64,000 nucleotides of DNA from contig NZ_CP109450.1 in NCBI RefSeq assembly GCF_041438865.1, forward strand, positions 1,715,001-1,779,000, read 5' to 3'. The DNA comes from Streptomyces sp. NBC_01471. GTDB lineage: Bacteria; Actinomycetota; Actinomycetes; Streptomycetales; Streptomycetaceae. Each line of letters begins with the position of its first letter. Positions within the stretch are counted from its first letter, which is position 1. A model generated the notes under the pieces. The model ran no database searches, was not told the origin of the DNA, and saw only the letters and a list, made by a program, of their open reading frames with translations. This document shows, in pieces, positions 1 through 10,523 of the stretch. The position numbers and the translations under genes were made by a program.

Positions 1-365
1 CCGTAATCGGGTCCACATCGCGTTGAGCGGGACAGTCAACCGGAATAAGGCCGACTGTCCACAGCGTCCTCGCTGTGTGTTGCCTGACCGGTCCGAAAAC
101 CGTTCAGGTCTTTTCCAAAGGAACCACCAACCCACCAGAGGTGGGCCGGGGTATCAACATATCTGGCGTTGACTTTTGGCACGCTGTTGAGTTCTCAAGG
201 AACGGACGCTTCCTTTGTACTCACCCTCTCGGGCTTTCCTCCGGGCTTTTCCCTTCGGTCTTGCGTTTCCGACTCTATCAGACTCTTTCGTGTCCGATTC
301 CCGGTCGGCGGGCCGCTTTCCAGTTCCACGCTTTCGCGTTTCCCTTTCCGGCGATTCCGACTTTA
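1..365 (-). promoter_or_regulatory. rRNA operon promoter and pre-16S leader region
   Basis: Read leftward, this gene-free stretch matches what I know of the Streptomyces rRNA leader: the conserved TTGAGAACTCAACAGCGTGC stretch (about 199-180), a block of small hairpins (arms 131-136/140-145, 60-66/71-77 and 30-37/53-60), and CCCGATTACGG at the very edge, which normally lies a few tens of bases before the 16S gene. The leader is involved in antitermination and RNase III processing. Two -10-like hexamers on the minus strand, TAAAGT (365-360) and TAGAGT (277-272), each followed by CGGAA, look like tandem promoters 88 bp apart; I cannot see convincing -35 boxes. The 16S gene itself is outside the window. 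Confidence 0.75.
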
Positions 366-458
366 CCAGAGGTTCTGAGTCGGAATTCCCCACCCGATTT
401 CAGAAGCTCGCGGCACACGAGTGTGCGCGCTTCCCGGTCAGGTGGAGCCGTAAACGTA

Positions 459-502
459 CTGGAGCGGGGCTCCCCGAAGCAAATCGGGGAGCCCCGCTCC
501 AG
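459..502 (-). terminator. Hairpin terminator after RNase J
   Basis: Arms 459-476 and 485-502 form a perfect 18-bp GC-rich stem with an 8-nt loop, beginning 17 nt after the RNase J stop codon. It separates the RNase J transcript from the rRNA promoters. There is no U-tract, as is common for Streptomyces terminators. Confidence 0.85.
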
Positions 503-519
503 CTCCGTGCGTACGACCG

Positions 520-2205
520 TCAGACCTCGACGACGACGGGAAGGATCATCGGGCGCCTGCGGTAGCCGTCCGAGACCCACTTGCCCACCGTGCGACGGAT
601 GAGCTGCTGAAGCTGGTGAGGCTCCAGCACGCCGTCCTGGGCCGACTTGTTCAGGGCGTCCTCGATCTTCGGTACGACGGCGCTGAACGCGCCGTCATCG
701 ATGCCCGAGCCCCTGGCCTGGATGTGGGGGCCGCCCACGATCTTGCCGCTGGAGCTGTCGATCACGATGAAGACGGAAATGATGCCCTCGTCGCCGAGGA
801 TGCGGCGGTCCTTGAGGTGGGTCTCCGTCACATCGCCGACCGAGAGGCCGTCGACGTACACATAGCCCGCCTGGACCTTGCCGACGATTCTCGCCTTGCC
901 GTCGACCAGGTCGACCACCACGCCGTCCTCCGCGATGACGATGTGGTCCTTGGGGACACCCGTCTTCGCGCCGAGCTCGGCATTGGCGCGGAGATGGCGC
1001 CATTCGCCGTGCACCGGCATCAGGTTCTTCGGGCGGCAGATGTTGTAGAAGTACAGCAGCTCGCCGGCCGACGCGTGGCCCGAGACGTGGACCTTGGCAT
1101 TGCCCTTGTGGACCACGTCGGCGCCCCAGCGGGTGAGGCCGTTGATCACGCGGTACACCGCGTTCTCGTTGCCCGGGATGAGCGACGAGGCCATGATCAC
1201 GGTGTCGCCCTGGACGATCCTGATCTGGTGGTCGCGGTTGGCCATCCGCGACAGGGCCGCCATCGGCTCACCCTGCGAGCCGGTGCAGACCAGCACGACC
1301 TCGTCGTCCGGAAGGTCGTCGAGCGTCTTGACGTCGACGACCAGACCCGCCGGAACCTTCAGATAGCCCAGGTCACGGGCGATGCCCATGTTCCGGACCA
1401 TCGACCGTCCGACGAACGCCACCCGTCGCCCGTACTCGTGCGCCGCATCGAGGATCTGCTGGATGCGGTGCACATGACTGGCGAAGCTCGCCACGATGAT
1501 GCGCTTCTGGGCGTTCGCGAAGACCGTGCGCAGGACATTGGAAATGTCGCGCTCGGGCGGCACGAAGCCGGGGACCTCGGCGTTCGTCGAGTCCGAGAGG
1601 AGAAGATCGATGCCCTCTTCGCTCAGCCGCGCGAACGCGTGCAGGTCGGTGAGGCGGCCGTCCAGCGGCAGCTGGTCCATCTTGAAGTCGCCGGTGGCGA
1701 CGGCCATGCCCGCGGGGGTGCGGATGGCGACCGCGAGAGCGTCGGGAATGGAGTGGTTGACCGCGATGAACTCGCAGTCGAAGACGCCGATGCGCTCGCG
1801 CTGGCCCTCGATGACTTCGAGGGTGTACGGGCGGATCCGGTGCTCCTGGAGCTTCGCCTCGATGAGCGCCAGCGTCAGCTTGGAGCCGATCAGCGGAATG
1901 TCCGGCTTCAGCCGGAGCAGATAGGGCACACCGCCGATGTGGTCCTCGTGGCCGTGCGTGAGCACGATGCCCTCGACGTCGTCGAGGCGGTCCTTGATGG
2001 TGGTGAAATCGGGCAGGATCAGGTCGATGCCCGGCTGCTCCTCCTCGGGGAAGAGCACGCCGCAGTCGACGATCAGCAGCCGGCCTCCGTATTCGAAGAC
2101 CGTCATGTTCCGGCCGATCTCGCCGAGACCGCCGAGCGGGGTGACGCGCAGGCCGTTCTTCGGAAGCTTCGGCGGTGCGCCGAGTTCAGGATGCGGATGA
2201 CTCAA
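520..2205 (-). CDS. rnj: Ribonuclease J
   Basis: Metallo-beta-lactamase/beta-CASP ribonuclease combining endonuclease and 5'-3' exonuclease activity in mRNA decay and rRNA maturation. The zinc motif HGHEDH is at residues 84-89 (first two His, then Asp and His), after the N-terminal GGLGEIGRN segment typical of the family. The beta-CASP domain and the C-terminal domain follow (for example SGHASAGE in the middle and GIISVFIVID near the end). Length 561 residues is normal for RNase J. I chose the TTG at 2205 because GAGGAG lies a few bases upstream and homologues begin near SHPHPEL; a start at 2244 is also open. It lies downstream of dapA with a gap of about 110 bp. Confidence 0.95.
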   Translation of the reverse strand: MSHPHPELGAPPKLPKNGLRVTPLGGLGEIGRNMTVFEYGGRLLIVDCGVLFPEEEQPGIDLILPDFTTIKDRLDDVEGIVLTHGHEDHIGGVPYLLRLKPDIPLIGSKLTLALIEAKLQEHRIRPYTLEVIEGQRERIGVFDCEFIAVNHSIPDALAVAIRTPAGMAVATGDFKMDQLPLDGRLTDLHAFARLSEEGIDLLLSDSTNAEVPGFVPPERDISNVLRTVFANAQKRIIVASFASHVHRIQQILDAAHEYGRRVAFVGRSMVRNMGIARDLGYLKVPAGLVVDVKTLDDLPDDEVVLVCTGSQGEPMAALSRMANRDHQIRIVQGDTVIMASSLIPGNENAVYRVINGLTRWGADVVHKGNAKVHVSGHASAGELLYFYNICRPKNLMPVHGEWRHLRANAELGAKTGVPKDHIVIAEDGVVVDLVDGKARIVGKVQAGYVYVDGLSVGDVTETHLKDRRILGDEGIISVFIVIDSSSGKIVGGPHIQARGSGIDDGAFSAVVPKIEDALNKSAQDGVLEPHQLQQLIRRTVGKWVSDGYRRRPMILPVVVEV

Positions 2206-2313
2206 AAGACTCTCCTCACCACACACGCCACGTACCTGAGGCACGTGGCGCGCATGATTCGTGCACTTGCAGTTGTCAGAGTGATCTTGCGTATTCAGTT
2301 GTGAAGTCTGTGT

Positions 2314-3213
2314 TTAAAGTTCTACCCCGCCGGCAGCAAGATCGATCTTGAGCTGGGCCGTTTCCTCAGGGGCAAGTTCCACCAGAGGGAGCCGGAGCGG
2401 TCCGGCAGGCAGGCCCTGGAAGCCCAGTGCCGCCTTGGTAGTGATCACTCCCTGCGTCCGGAACATGCCGGTGAAGACCGGCAGCAGACGCTGGTGGATC
2501 TCGGTCGCCTTCTGGACGTCGCCCGCGAGGTACGCCTCCAGGAGGGCGCGCAGCTCAGGGGTGACGAGGTGACCGACGACGGAGACGAATCCGCACGCGC
2601 CCACCGAGAAGAGCGGCAGATTCAGCATGTCGTCGCCCGAGTACCAGGCCAGACCGCTGCGCGCGATGGCCCAGCTGGCGCGGCCGAGGTCGCCCTTGGC
2701 GTCCTTGTTGGCCACGATGCGCGGGTGCTCGGCCAGCCGGACGATCGTCTCGGTGTTGATCGGGACACCGCTGCGGCCGGGGATGTCGTACAGCATGACG
2801 GGCAGCCCGGTGGAGTCCGCGATGGCGGTGAAGTGCCGGAGCAGGCCCTCCTGCGGCGGCTTGTTGTAGTACGGCGTCACGGCGAGCAGGCCGTGCGCGC
2901 CGGCGGTCTCGGCCGCTCGGGCCAGCTCCAGGCTGTGCCGGGTGTCATTGGTGCCTACACCCGCGATGACGTGAGCACGGTCTCCGACCGCTTCCCGTAC
3001 CGCCCGCACGAGGTCGTTTTTCTCCGCGTCGCTGGTGGTCGGGGACTCGCCGGTGGTGCCGTTGACGACCAGGCCGTCGTTGCCTGTTTCCACCAGATGG
3101 GTGGCAAGTCGCTGCGCGCCGTCGATGTCGAGCGCGCCGTCCGCCGTGAAGGGCGTGACCATGGCGGTGAGGACCCGCCCGAAGGGGGTCTGCGGAGTGG
3201 AGATCGGAGCCAT
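2314..3213 (-). CDS. dapA: 4-hydroxy-tetrahydrodipicolinate synthase
   Basis: Condenses pyruvate with aspartate semialdehyde, the first committed step to diaminopimelate and lysine. It is a single TIM-barrel protein of 299 residues, the usual length. Family marks: GTTGE near residue 52 (the two Thr of the proton relay), Tyr142 in LYDIPGR, and the expected Schiff-base Lys170 in NKDAKGD. The start at 3213 (MAPIS) is preferred; a GTG three codons upstream is possible and no strong ribosome binding site decides it. Its partner dapB lies at 5.7-6.5 kb. Streptomycetes often have more than one dapA, and the copy next to RNase J and thyX is the conserved one. Confidence 0.94.
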   Translation of the reverse strand: MAPISTPQTPFGRVLTAMVTPFTADGALDIDGAQRLATHLVETGNDGLVVNGTTGESPTTSDAEKNDLVRAVREAVGDRAHVIAGVGTNDTRHSLELARAAETAGAHGLLAVTPYYNKPPQEGLLRHFTAIADSTGLPVMLYDIPGRSGVPINTETIVRLAEHPRIVANKDAKGDLGRASWAIARSGLAWYSGDDMLNLPLFSVGACGFVSVVGHLVTPELRALLEAYLAGDVQKATEIHQRLLPVFTGMFRTQGVITTKAALGFQGLPAGPLRLPLVELAPEETAQLKIDLAAGGVEL

Positions 3214-3273
3214 GGGTACCACGCTACTCGCTGCTCAGTGCGCCCCGTCCCCTCGGGGGACGGAGCTACGGAG

Positions 3274-3311
3274 CCCGGCACTGCCTGCTCGGGGGTTCAA
3301 GCAGTGCCGGG
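3274..3311 (-). terminator. Hairpin terminator after thyX
   Basis: Perfect 11-bp stem (3274-3284 with 3301-3311) and a 16-nt loop in the gap between thyX and dapA. It should end the thyX transcript ahead of the dapA promoter. Confidence 0.7.
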
Positions 3312-3390
3312 TCCGTTTGATCAGCCTAGATGAACTTCACCAAAGGGTGCAATCCGGACACCTCACGCAGCCCAGTCGCACATGTGTGCC

Positions 3391-4131
3391 CTACGGGGCG
3401 ACCCGGCCGTTGGCATTGAAGGCCGCATGCGTCAGCGGCATGAGCTTGTTCCAGTGCTCTTCCATCCGCTCGCCGACCATCTCGATCTCCCGCTGCGGGA
3501 AGGACGGCGTGCGCGCCAGCTCGTGCTGGGTGCGCAGGCCGAGGAAGTGCATCAGCGACCGGGCGTTGCACGTCGCGTACATCGAGGAGAACAGGCCGAC
3601 GGGCAGCACCGCCCTGGCCACCTCGCGGGCGACACCGGCTGCCAGCATCTCCTGGTAGGCGTCGTAGGCCTGTCGGTAGGAGTCCTCCATGGCGCGGCCG
3701 GTCAGCTCCTGCTGGGCCGCTGTGCCCTCGACGAACTCGTACTTGCCGGGACGGCCCTGCTGGACCAGCTTGCGGGACTCGCCCGGTACGTAGAAGACCG
3801 GCTCCAGCTCCCTGTAGCGGCCGGATTCCTCGTTGTACGACCAGCCGACGCGGTGCCGCATGAACTCACGGAACACGAAGATCGGGGCGCTGATGAAGAA
3901 GGTCATCGAGTTGTGCTCGAAGGGGCTGCCGTGCCGGTCCCGCATCAGATAGTTGATGAGTCCCTTGGAGCGCTCGGGGTCCTTCTGGAGCTCTTCGAGG
4001 GACTGCTCACCCGCCGTGGAGACTCGGGCCGCCCACAGCACGTCGGAGTCGCTCGCGCTGTGCTTCACCAGTTCGACGGTGACGTCGCTGCGGAAGCTCG
4101 GCTTGGGGTCTGAGCTGGGAGTGTCACTCAC
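3391..4131 (-). CDS. thyX: FAD-dependent thymidylate synthase ThyX
   Basis: Makes dTMP from dUMP using methylene-tetrahydrofolate and reduced FAD, in place of ThyA. 246 residues, normal size. The signature is RHR at 92-94 followed by WSYNEESGRY; the signature Ser is residue 103, so RHR and Ser are separated by eight residues rather than the seven of the textbook motif. The GTG start at 4131 has AAGGA about 8 nt upstream. It is followed by a terminator and then dapA. It is divergent from the small gene at 4330, with promoters expected in the 198-bp gap. Confidence 0.95.
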   Translation of the reverse strand: MSDTPSSDPKPSFRSDVTVELVKHSASDSDVLWAARVSTAGEQSLEELQKDPERSKGLINYLMRDRHGSPFEHNSMTFFISAPIFVFREFMRHRVGWSYNEESGRYRELEPVFYVPGESRKLVQQGRPGKYEFVEGTAAQQELTGRAMEDSYRQAYDAYQEMLAAGVAREVARAVLPVGLFSSMYATCNARSLMHFLGLRTQHELARTPSFPQREIEMVGERMEEHWNKLMPLTHAAFNANGRVAP

Positions 4132-4329
4132 CGGCGGGGTCCTTCCAGTTGCATCGCTCGGGCGGCGCCCACTCTACGGCGCGGCACCGACAACCAGGAC
4201 CGGACGAACCGTCAGCAGAAAAGTTCTGCCCATTCGTGGAAATCGGGCACCGATCGGTGGCTTTGTACGTCTGAATCTGTGGAACCAGAGTGGAACCGGA
4301 AAACTCGTGATCCAAGGAGAAGTGCCCCT

Positions 4330-4569
4330 ATGTTCCGCCGGCGAGAGGCCGTCCCGTTCGCATTCGTCGCTGACGCAGACCGCTTCCGTAGCAACATCGA
4401 ACCGCCGCCCCGTCAACGCCCCAGCGCCTCCCAGCTCGCCGGCCGTGTGCTGGTCGGCCTCACGGTCGTCGCGGGCCTCGCAGGCTCGCTCCTGTTCGGT
4501 CTGCCTGCTCTGGCCGCCGACCAGACGCCCGTACAGACGCATCAGTCGGAAGCGGCGCACGACCACTGA
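4330..4569 (+). CDS. Small single-pass membrane or secreted protein, His-rich tail
   Basis: 79 residues, function unknown. The first 37 residues are polar and basic; residues about 38-60 form one hydrophobic segment ending in LPALAA, an AxA-like signal peptidase site; the remaining 16 or 17 residues are polar with His at 71, 77 and 79. It could be a single-pass protein with an outside tail, or the tail could be cleaved off as a small peptide. The ATG at 4330 is supported by AAGGAG nine nucleotides upstream; an in-frame ATG at 4279 lacks one. It stands between divergent thyX and the PH-like membrane gene. Confidence 0.7.
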   Translation: MFRRREAVPFAFVADADRFRSNIEPPPRQRPSASQLAGRVLVGLTVVAGLAGSLLFGLPALAADQTPVQTHQSEAAHDH

Positions 4570-4662
4570 CTCGTCCGGACCCCTGGGGTGGTCGGGCGAT
4601 GATCTCATCGGTAGCCTCACCGGGCACAGCCAATCGAGCGTGCTTGTGAGTGAGGATCAGTC

Positions 4663-5223
4663 GTGCCCCTGCCTTTCCTGACGGCCGACCGCGCGTTTGA
4701 CGCAACTGCCGAGAATGCCGACGATGTCGCGCTGCCGTTCGACGACCACGATCAGTGGCGTCGCCCCTACCGCCCCGGGCCCTGGCGGGTGGGGGCGGCG
4801 GCTCTGCTCCTGCTGCTCGCCTCTTTCATCCTGCTGGCGGCGATGATCATCGCCTTCGCCGGCGCGGTGTCGGGTGCGGGCGTCACCCTCGTCCTCGGCC
4901 TCGTCGTCGTGGTCTGCGCCCTGCGGCTGCTGCGGATGGGCACGTGGGTGAGCAGGCACGGAGTGCGGCGGGTGGGCTTCTTCAGGACGGTGACCGTGCC
5001 CTGGGGCCGTACCGCGGCCGTACGCACGGTGCAGCAGCCGGTCCGCTGGCTCGGGCTGCCGCGCACAGTGCAGGGCGAGGCGCTCCTGCTCGTACAGCGG
5101 AGTGGTGAGCAGCTGCCGCCGCTGCTCACCGACCACAGCGCCGACTTCCTGGCGCGCCACGAGGCCTTCGACCGTGCGGCGGACACGGTCGAGGCGTGGG
5201 GTGCGGAGTACCGGCTCGGCTGA
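4663..5223 (+). CDS. Membrane protein with two TM helices and a PH-like tail
   Basis: 186 residues, function unknown. A polar N-terminus of about 40 residues is followed by two adjacent hydrophobic helices (about 43-66 and 70-88), then a beta-rich cytoplasmic part from about residue 95 that reads like a bacterial PH domain (segments GVRRVGFFRTVTVPWGRT, GEALLLVQRSG). Such proteins are common as unnamed membrane proteins in actinobacteria. The GTG start has GAGG about 10 nt upstream. It ends at a shared hairpin facing the convergent TPR-like gene. Confidence 0.75.
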   Translation: MPLPFLTADRAFDATAENADDVALPFDDHDQWRRPYRPGPWRVGAAALLLLLASFILLAAMIIAFAGAVSGAGVTLVLGLVVVVCALRLLRMGTWVSRHGVRRVGFFRTVTVPWGRTAAVRTVQQPVRWLGLPRTVQGEALLLVQRSGEQLPPLLTDHSADFLARHEAFDRAADTVEAWGAEYRLG

Positions 5224-5262
5224 GCAGACGCAGCAGAGCCGGGCGGACGACCCCGGCGACCC

Positions 5263-5291
5263 GCAGGCCCGTCAGATACTGACGGGCCTGC
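5263..5291. terminator. Bidirectional hairpin terminator between convergent genes
   Basis: Perfect 13-bp stem with a 3-nt loop (5263-5275 with 5279-5291). It lies just after the PH-like gene and overlaps the last codons and stop of the opposing gene at 5272, so it can serve both transcripts. Confidence 0.75.
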
Positions 5292-5724
5292 CCGCGTGCA
5301 GGGCGATGGCCCGCTGCATGGCCTTACGGGCGCGCGGGGTGTCCCTGGCGTCCTGGTAGGCGACCGCGAGGCGGAACCAGCAGCGCCAGTCGTCCGGGCT
5401 GTCCTCGGTCTCCTCCTTGCGGCGGACGAAGACCTCGTCGGCCGAGTCGCGGTCGATCCGGCCGCTGGGCGTACGCACCAACTCGTCGACGGGCAGGCCG
5501 CCTTCGGCGTCCAGTTCGGCGGCGAGCCGGTTGGCGCGCCGGACGAACTGGGTGTTCTTCCAGAGGAACCAGACACCGATCAGCGGCAGGATCAGCACGG
5601 CCACGCCGAAGGTGACCGTGAGCAGCGTGCCGTTCTCGATGAGCAGCACGCCCCGGCTGCCCACCAGGACGAAGTAGAAGACCAGGACGGCGGCCGTGAC
5701 GAGGTAGGTGATCTTTGCGCGCAT
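5272..5724 (-). CDS. Membrane protein with a TPR-like C-terminus
   Basis: 150 residues. Two hydrophobic helices (about 5-27 and 34-55) precede a cytoplasmic part. Its end, WRCWFRLAVAYQDARDTPRA followed by RKAMQRAIAL, has the spacing of one tetratricopeptide repeat. No enzyme motif is visible. It starts 3 bp after dapB, so it is very likely the last gene of a pnp-M16-dapB operon. A protein-protein adaptor at the membrane is a guess from the TPR alone. Confidence 0.75.
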   Translation of the reverse strand: MRAKITYLVTAAVLVFYFVLVGSRGVLLIENGTLLTVTFGVAVLILPLIGVWFLWKNTQFVRRANRLAAELDAEGGLPVDELVRTPSGRIDRDSADEVFVRRKEETEDSPDDWRCWFRLAVAYQDARDTPRARKAMQRAIALHAGRPVSI

Positions 5725-5727
5725 CGG

Positions 5728-6510
<783 letters not shown>

Positions 6511-6548
6511 TCACGCGTCACGGCTGACGCGTTTCACAGACGGTTCGC

Positions 6549-7976
6549 TCAGGAGACCGCTTCGCGGAGGCGGTCGGCCTGCTTGTCCTTCAGCGGACCG
6601 ATCACCGACAGCGAGGGACGCTGTCCCAATATGTCGTGGGCGACCGCGCGGACCTCGTCCGGGGTGACCGCGGTGATCCGCTCCAGCATCTCGTCGACCG
6701 ACATCTGGGTGCCCCAGCACAGTTCGCTCTTGCCGATACGGTTCATCAGCGCCCCGGTGTCCTCCAGACCGAGCACCGTGGAACCGGCGAGCTGGCCGAC
6801 CGCGCGGCGGATCTCCTCGTCGGTCACACCGTCGCTCGCGGCCCGGTCCAGCTCGTCCCGGCAGATCTTCAGGACGTCGTGGACCTGGTTGGGGCGGCAG
6901 CCCGCGTACACCCCGAAGAGCCCGCAGTCGGCGAAGCCCGAGGTGTACGAGTACACGCTGTAGGCGAGGCCGCGCTTCTCCCGTACCTCCTGGAAGAGGC
7001 GGGAGCTCATACCGCCGCCGAGTGTGGTGTTGAGGACGCCGAGCGCCCAGCGCCGGTCGTCGGTCCTGGCCAGGCCGGGCATGCCGAGCACGATGTGCGC
7101 CTGCTCGGTCTTCCGGTTCAGCAGGTCGAAGCCGCCCGCGGAGCGCAGGGTGCGGGAGCCGGTGCGCGGGTCCGCCGGGACCGCGTCGGCACGGGACAGC
7201 GCGCCCGCGCGCCCGAACGCCTCGCTGACCTGGCGTACCACCGTGTCGTGGTCGATGTTGCCGGCGGCGGCGACGACGAGATGCGTCGGGTCGTAGTGCT
7301 TCTTGTAGAAGCGGGCGATCTGGCTGCGGCTGAGCCCGTTGACGGTGTCGACGGTGCCGAGCACCGGGCGGCCGAGGGGGGTGTCACCGAACATCGTCTG
7401 CGCGAAGAGGTCGTGCACGACGTCGCCCGGGTCGTCCTCGGTCATCGCGATCTCTTCGAGGATGACGCCGCGCTCGGCCTCGACGTCCTCCTCGGTGATC
7501 AGCGAACCGGTCAGCATGTCGCAGACGACGTCTATGGCCAGCGGTAGATCGCTGTCCAGGACCCGCGCGTAGTAGCAGGTGTACTCCTTCGCCGTGAAGG
7601 CGTTCATCTCGCCGCCGACCGCGTCGATCGCGGCGGAGATGTCGAGGGCGCTGCGCTTCGCGGTGCCCTTGAAGAGGAGGTGTTCCAGGTAGTGGGTGGC
7701 GCCGTTGAGGGACGGCGTCTCGTCCCGGGATCCGACGTTCGCCCAGATCCCGAAGGTCGCCGACCGTACGGAGGGGACGGTCTCGGTGACGATACGCAGA
7801 CCGCCCGGGAGGACGGTCCTGCGGACCGTGTCGCTGGACTGTGCTCCGGCGTTGCTCACGTTTCCGTCCTTGAATGCACTGCTGCCGTTCTCGTCCGTGA
7901 GGTGGCTCTGGGTACGGGCGACGGCCCGCGCCTCCGAGGAGGTGCGGGCCGTCGTCACGGAACTACGGGACGTCAC
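6549..7976 (-). CDS. M16-family zinc peptidase
   Basis: 475 residues, in the range of single-chain M16B (processing-peptidase-like) proteins. The inverted zinc motif HYLEH is at 95-99 and the third ligand is expected at Glu175 in GVILEEI, 76 residues after the second His, the usual spacing. The C-terminal half carries the inactive-lobe features, with [20 protein letters not shown] as the conserved R/Y segment. The GTG at 7976 overlaps the pnp stop as GTGA, suggesting translational coupling; homologues may begin later because the first 45 residues are low in conservation signals. Substrate unknown. Confidence 0.9.
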   Translation of the reverse strand: MTSRSSVTTARTSSEARAVARTQSHLTDENGSSAFKDGNVSNAGAQSSDTVRRTVLPGGLRIVTETVPSVRSATFGIWANVGSRDETPSLNGATHYLEHLLFKGTAKRSALDISAAIDAVGGEMNAFTAKEYTCYYARVLDSDLPLAIDVVCDMLTGSLITEEDVEAERGVILEEIAMTEDDPGDVVHDLFAQTMFGDTPLGRPVLGTVDTVNGLSRSQIARFYKKHYDPTHLVVAAAGNIDHDTVVRQVSEAFGRAGALSRADAVPADPRTGSRTLRSAGGFDLLNRKTEQAHIVLGMPGLARTDDRRWALGVLNTTLGGGMSSRLFQEVREKRGLAYSVYSYTSGFADCGLFGVYAGCRPNQVHDVLKICRDELDRAASDGVTDEEIRRAVGQLAGSTVLGLEDTGALMNRIGKSELCWGTQMSVDEMLERITAVTPDEVRAVAHDILGQRPSLSVIGPLKDKQADRLREAVS

Positions 7977-10186
7977 TTGTCGGCGTCGTCCTTCTTCTCG
8001 TCCTCTTCGCCCTCGATGACGGGGACGAGGGAGAGCTTGCCGCGGGAGTCGATCTCGCCGATCTCGACCTGGACCTTGGAGCCGACCGCGAGCACGTCCT
8101 CGACGTTCTCCACGCGCTTGCCACCGGCGAGCTTGCGGATCTGCGAGATGTGCAGCAGGCCGTCCTTGCCCGGCATGAGCGACACGAACGCACCGAAGGT
8201 GGTGGTCTTGACGACCGTACCCAGGTACCGCTCGCCGACCTCCGGCATGGTCGGGTTGGCGATCGAGTTGATCGTGGCGCGCGCGGCCTCGGCCTGCGAG
8301 CCCTGCTGGGCACCGATGTAGATGGTGCCGTCGTCCTCGATCGTGATGTCGGCGCCGGTGTCCTCCTGGATCTGGTTGATCATCTTGCCCTTGGGGCCGA
8401 TGACCTCACCGATCTTGTCCACCGGGATCTTGACGGTGATGATCCGCGGGGCGTTCGGGGACATCTCGTCCGGGACGTCGATGGCCTCGTTCATCACGTC
8501 GAGGATGTGGAGGCGTGCGTCACGGGCCTGCTTCAGCGCGGCGGCCAGGACCGAGGCGGGGATGCCGTCGAGCTTGGTGTCGAGCTGGAGCGCGGTCACG
8601 AACTGCTTCGTGCCGGCGACCTTGAAGTCCATGTCGCCGTAGGCGTCCTCCGCACCGAGGATGTCGGTGAGGGCGACGTAGTGCGTCTTGCCGTCGATCT
8701 CCTGCGAGATGAGGCCCATGGCGATACCGGCGACGGCGGCCTTGAGCGGCACACCGGCGTTCAGCAGGGACATGGTGGAGGCGCAGACCGAGCCCATGGA
8801 CGTCGAGCCGTTGGAGCCCAGCGCCTCGGAGACCTGGCGGATCGCGTACGGGAACTCCTCGCGCGTCGGCAGCACCGGCACGATGGCGCGCTCGGCGAGC
8901 GCTCCGTGGCCGATCTCGCGGCGCTTGGGCGAGCCCACGCGGCCGGTCTCACCGACGGAGTACGGCGGGAAGTTGTAGTTGTGCATGTAGCGCTTGCGGG
9001 TCACCGGGGAGAGGGTGTCCAGCTGCTGCTCCATGCGGAGCATGTTGAGGGTGGTGACGCCCAGGATCTGGGTCTCGCCACGCTCGAACAGCGCCGAGCC
9101 GTGCACGCGCGGGATGGCCTCGACCTCGGCGGCGAGCGTACGGATGTCCGTGACGCCGCGGCCGTCGATGCGGACCTTGTCCTTGATGACGCGCTCACGC
9201 ACGACGGACTTGGTCAGCGCGCGGTACGCGCCGGAGATCTCCTTCTCGCGGCCCTCGAACTTCGGGAGCAGCTTGTCGACGGCGATCTCCTTGACGCGGT
9301 CCAGCTCGGCCTCGCGCTCCTGCTTGCCGGCGATGGTGAGCGCCTTGGCGAGCTCGGTCCTGACCGCGGCGGTGAGCGCCTCCAGGACGTCGTCCTGGTA
9401 GTCGAGGAAGACCGGGAACTCGCCGGTGGGCTTGGCAGCCTTGGCGGCGAGGTCGGACTGGGCCTTGCAGAGCGCCTTGATGAAGGGCTTCGCGGCTTCG
9501 AGACCGGCGGCGACGACCTCTTCGGTCGGGGCCTCGGCGCCGTCCTTGACGAGCTGGATGGTCTTCTCGGTGGCCTCGGCCTCGACCATCATGATCGCGA
9601 CGTCACCGTCTTCGAGCACACGGCCCGCGACGACCATGTCGAAGACGGCGTCCTCAAGCTCGGTGTGCGTCGGGAAGGCGACCCACTGGCCCTTGATCAG
9701 GGCGACGCGGGTGGCGCCGATCGGGCCGGAGAAGGGCAGGCCCGCCAGGATCGTGGAAGCGGATGCGGCGTTGATCGCGACCACGTCGTACAGGTGGTCG
9801 GGGTTGAGCGCCATGATCGTCTCGACGATCTGGATCTCGTTGCGCAGGCCCTTCTTGAAGGAGGGGCGCAGCGGCCGGTCGATCAGGCGGCAGGTGAGGA
9901 TCGCGTCCTCGGAGGGCCGGCCCTCGCGGCGGAAGAAGGAGCCGGGGATCTTGCCGGCCGCGTACTGCCGCTCCTCGACGTCCACCGTGAGGGGGAAGAA
10001 GTCGAGATTGTCCTTGGGCTTCTTGGAAGCAGTGGTGGCCGACAGCACCATGGTGTCGTCGTCCAGGTACGCCACGGCGGAGCCGGCGGCCTGCTTGGCC
10101 AGGCGGCCCGTCTCGAAGCGGATGGTGCGGGTGCCGAAGGTTCCGTTGTCAATAACGGCCTCGGCGTAGTGGGTCTCGTTCTCCAC
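7973..10186 (-). CDS. pnp: Polynucleotide phosphorylase
   Basis: 3'-5' phosphorolytic exoribonuclease and RNA polymerase; Streptomyces PNPase has also been described as having (p)ppGpp synthetase activity (historical name gpsI). 737 residues from the chosen start. Two RNase PH domains flank a helical domain, then a KH domain ([15 protein letters not shown]) and an S1 domain ([20 protein letters not shown]) near the C-terminus. The second-core phosphate and active-site regions [14 protein letters not shown] and [15 protein letters not shown] are intact. I chose the GTG at 10186 ([10 protein letters not shown]) because GGAG sits at good spacing; an ATG at 10201 is the alternative. The leader carries a hairpin after rpsO and a run of 15-bp repeats. 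Confidence 0.96.
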   Translation of the reverse strand: MENETHYAEAVIDNGTFGTRTIRFETGRLAKQAAGSAVAYLDDDTMVLSATTASKKPKDNLDFFPLTVDVEERQYAAGKIPGSFFRREGRPSEDAILTCRLIDRPLRPSFKKGLRNEIQIVETIMALNPDHLYDVVAINAASASTILAGLPFSGPIGATRVALIKGQWVAFPTHTELEDAVFDMVVAGRVLEDGDVAIMMVEAEATEKTIQLVKDGAEAPTEEVVAAGLEAAKPFIKALCKAQSDLAAKAAKPTGEFPVFLDYQDDVLEALTAAVRTELAKALTIAGKQEREAELDRVKEIAVDKLLPKFEGREKEISGAYRALTKSVVRERVIKDKVRIDGRGVTDIRTLAAEVEAIPRVHGSALFERGETQILGVTTLNMLRMEQQLDTLSPVTRKRYMHNYNFPPYSVGETGRVGSPKRREIGHGALAERAIVPVLPTREEFPYAIRQVSEALGSNGSTSMGSVCASTMSLLNAGVPLKAAVAGIAMGLISQEIDGKTHYVALTDILGAEDAYGDMDFKVAGTKQFVTALQLDTKLDGIPASVLAAALKQARDARLHILDVMNEAIDVPDEMSPNAPRIITVKIPVDKIGEVIGPKGKMINQIQEDTGADITIEDDGTIYIGAQQGSQAEAARATINSIANPTMPEVGERYLGTVVKTTTFGAFVSLMPGKDGLLHISQIRKLAGGKRVENVEDVLAVGSKVQVEIGEIDSRGKLSLVPVIEGEEDEKKDDADK

Positions 10187-10355
10187 TAGCGTTTTCTCCA
10201 TACTCGTCGTCTTTCGTCCCCCAGCCCGTGTGGCGGGGAACGGGGCGGAGAAGCGCTCCATGGTTGCGGGGCCGGTCTTCGATCGAAGCACCCGGGTGAT
10301 GTTCCCCGGGGGCCACTACCGAGGACCGGCGGCGGCTGGAGGGCGCTTCCCCTCG

Positions 10356-10443
10356 TTCGGTACTGCAGCGTCCGGTACTGCGGTGTTCCCTACTGCGGCG
10401 TTCGGCGCCGCAGCGTTCTTACTGCGGTGTTCTTCACTGCGGC
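10356..10443 (-). repeat. Six tandem copies of a 15-bp unit in the pnp leader
   Basis: On the plus strand the units read close to TTCGGTACTGCGGCG, at 10356, 10371, 10386, 10401, 10416 and 10430. The first four are 15 bp and the last two 14 bp; a partial seventh begins at 10444. Unit 4 has CGCCG in place of TACTG and is self-complementary with its neighbourhood. The array sits inside the untranslated leader of pnp. Confidence 0.8.
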
Positions 10444-10523
10444 TTCGGCGCTGCCGTGCACACCCAGGTTACTGAGCGCGGTCCGGGTTCCGCACGTACA
10501 GCGGCCGCAGCACGTACGGCAAA

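Noticed and set aside
2206..2244. Longer N-terminus for RNase J
   Set aside because: The added 13 residues have no family similarity and the TTG at 2205 has a much better ribosome binding site.
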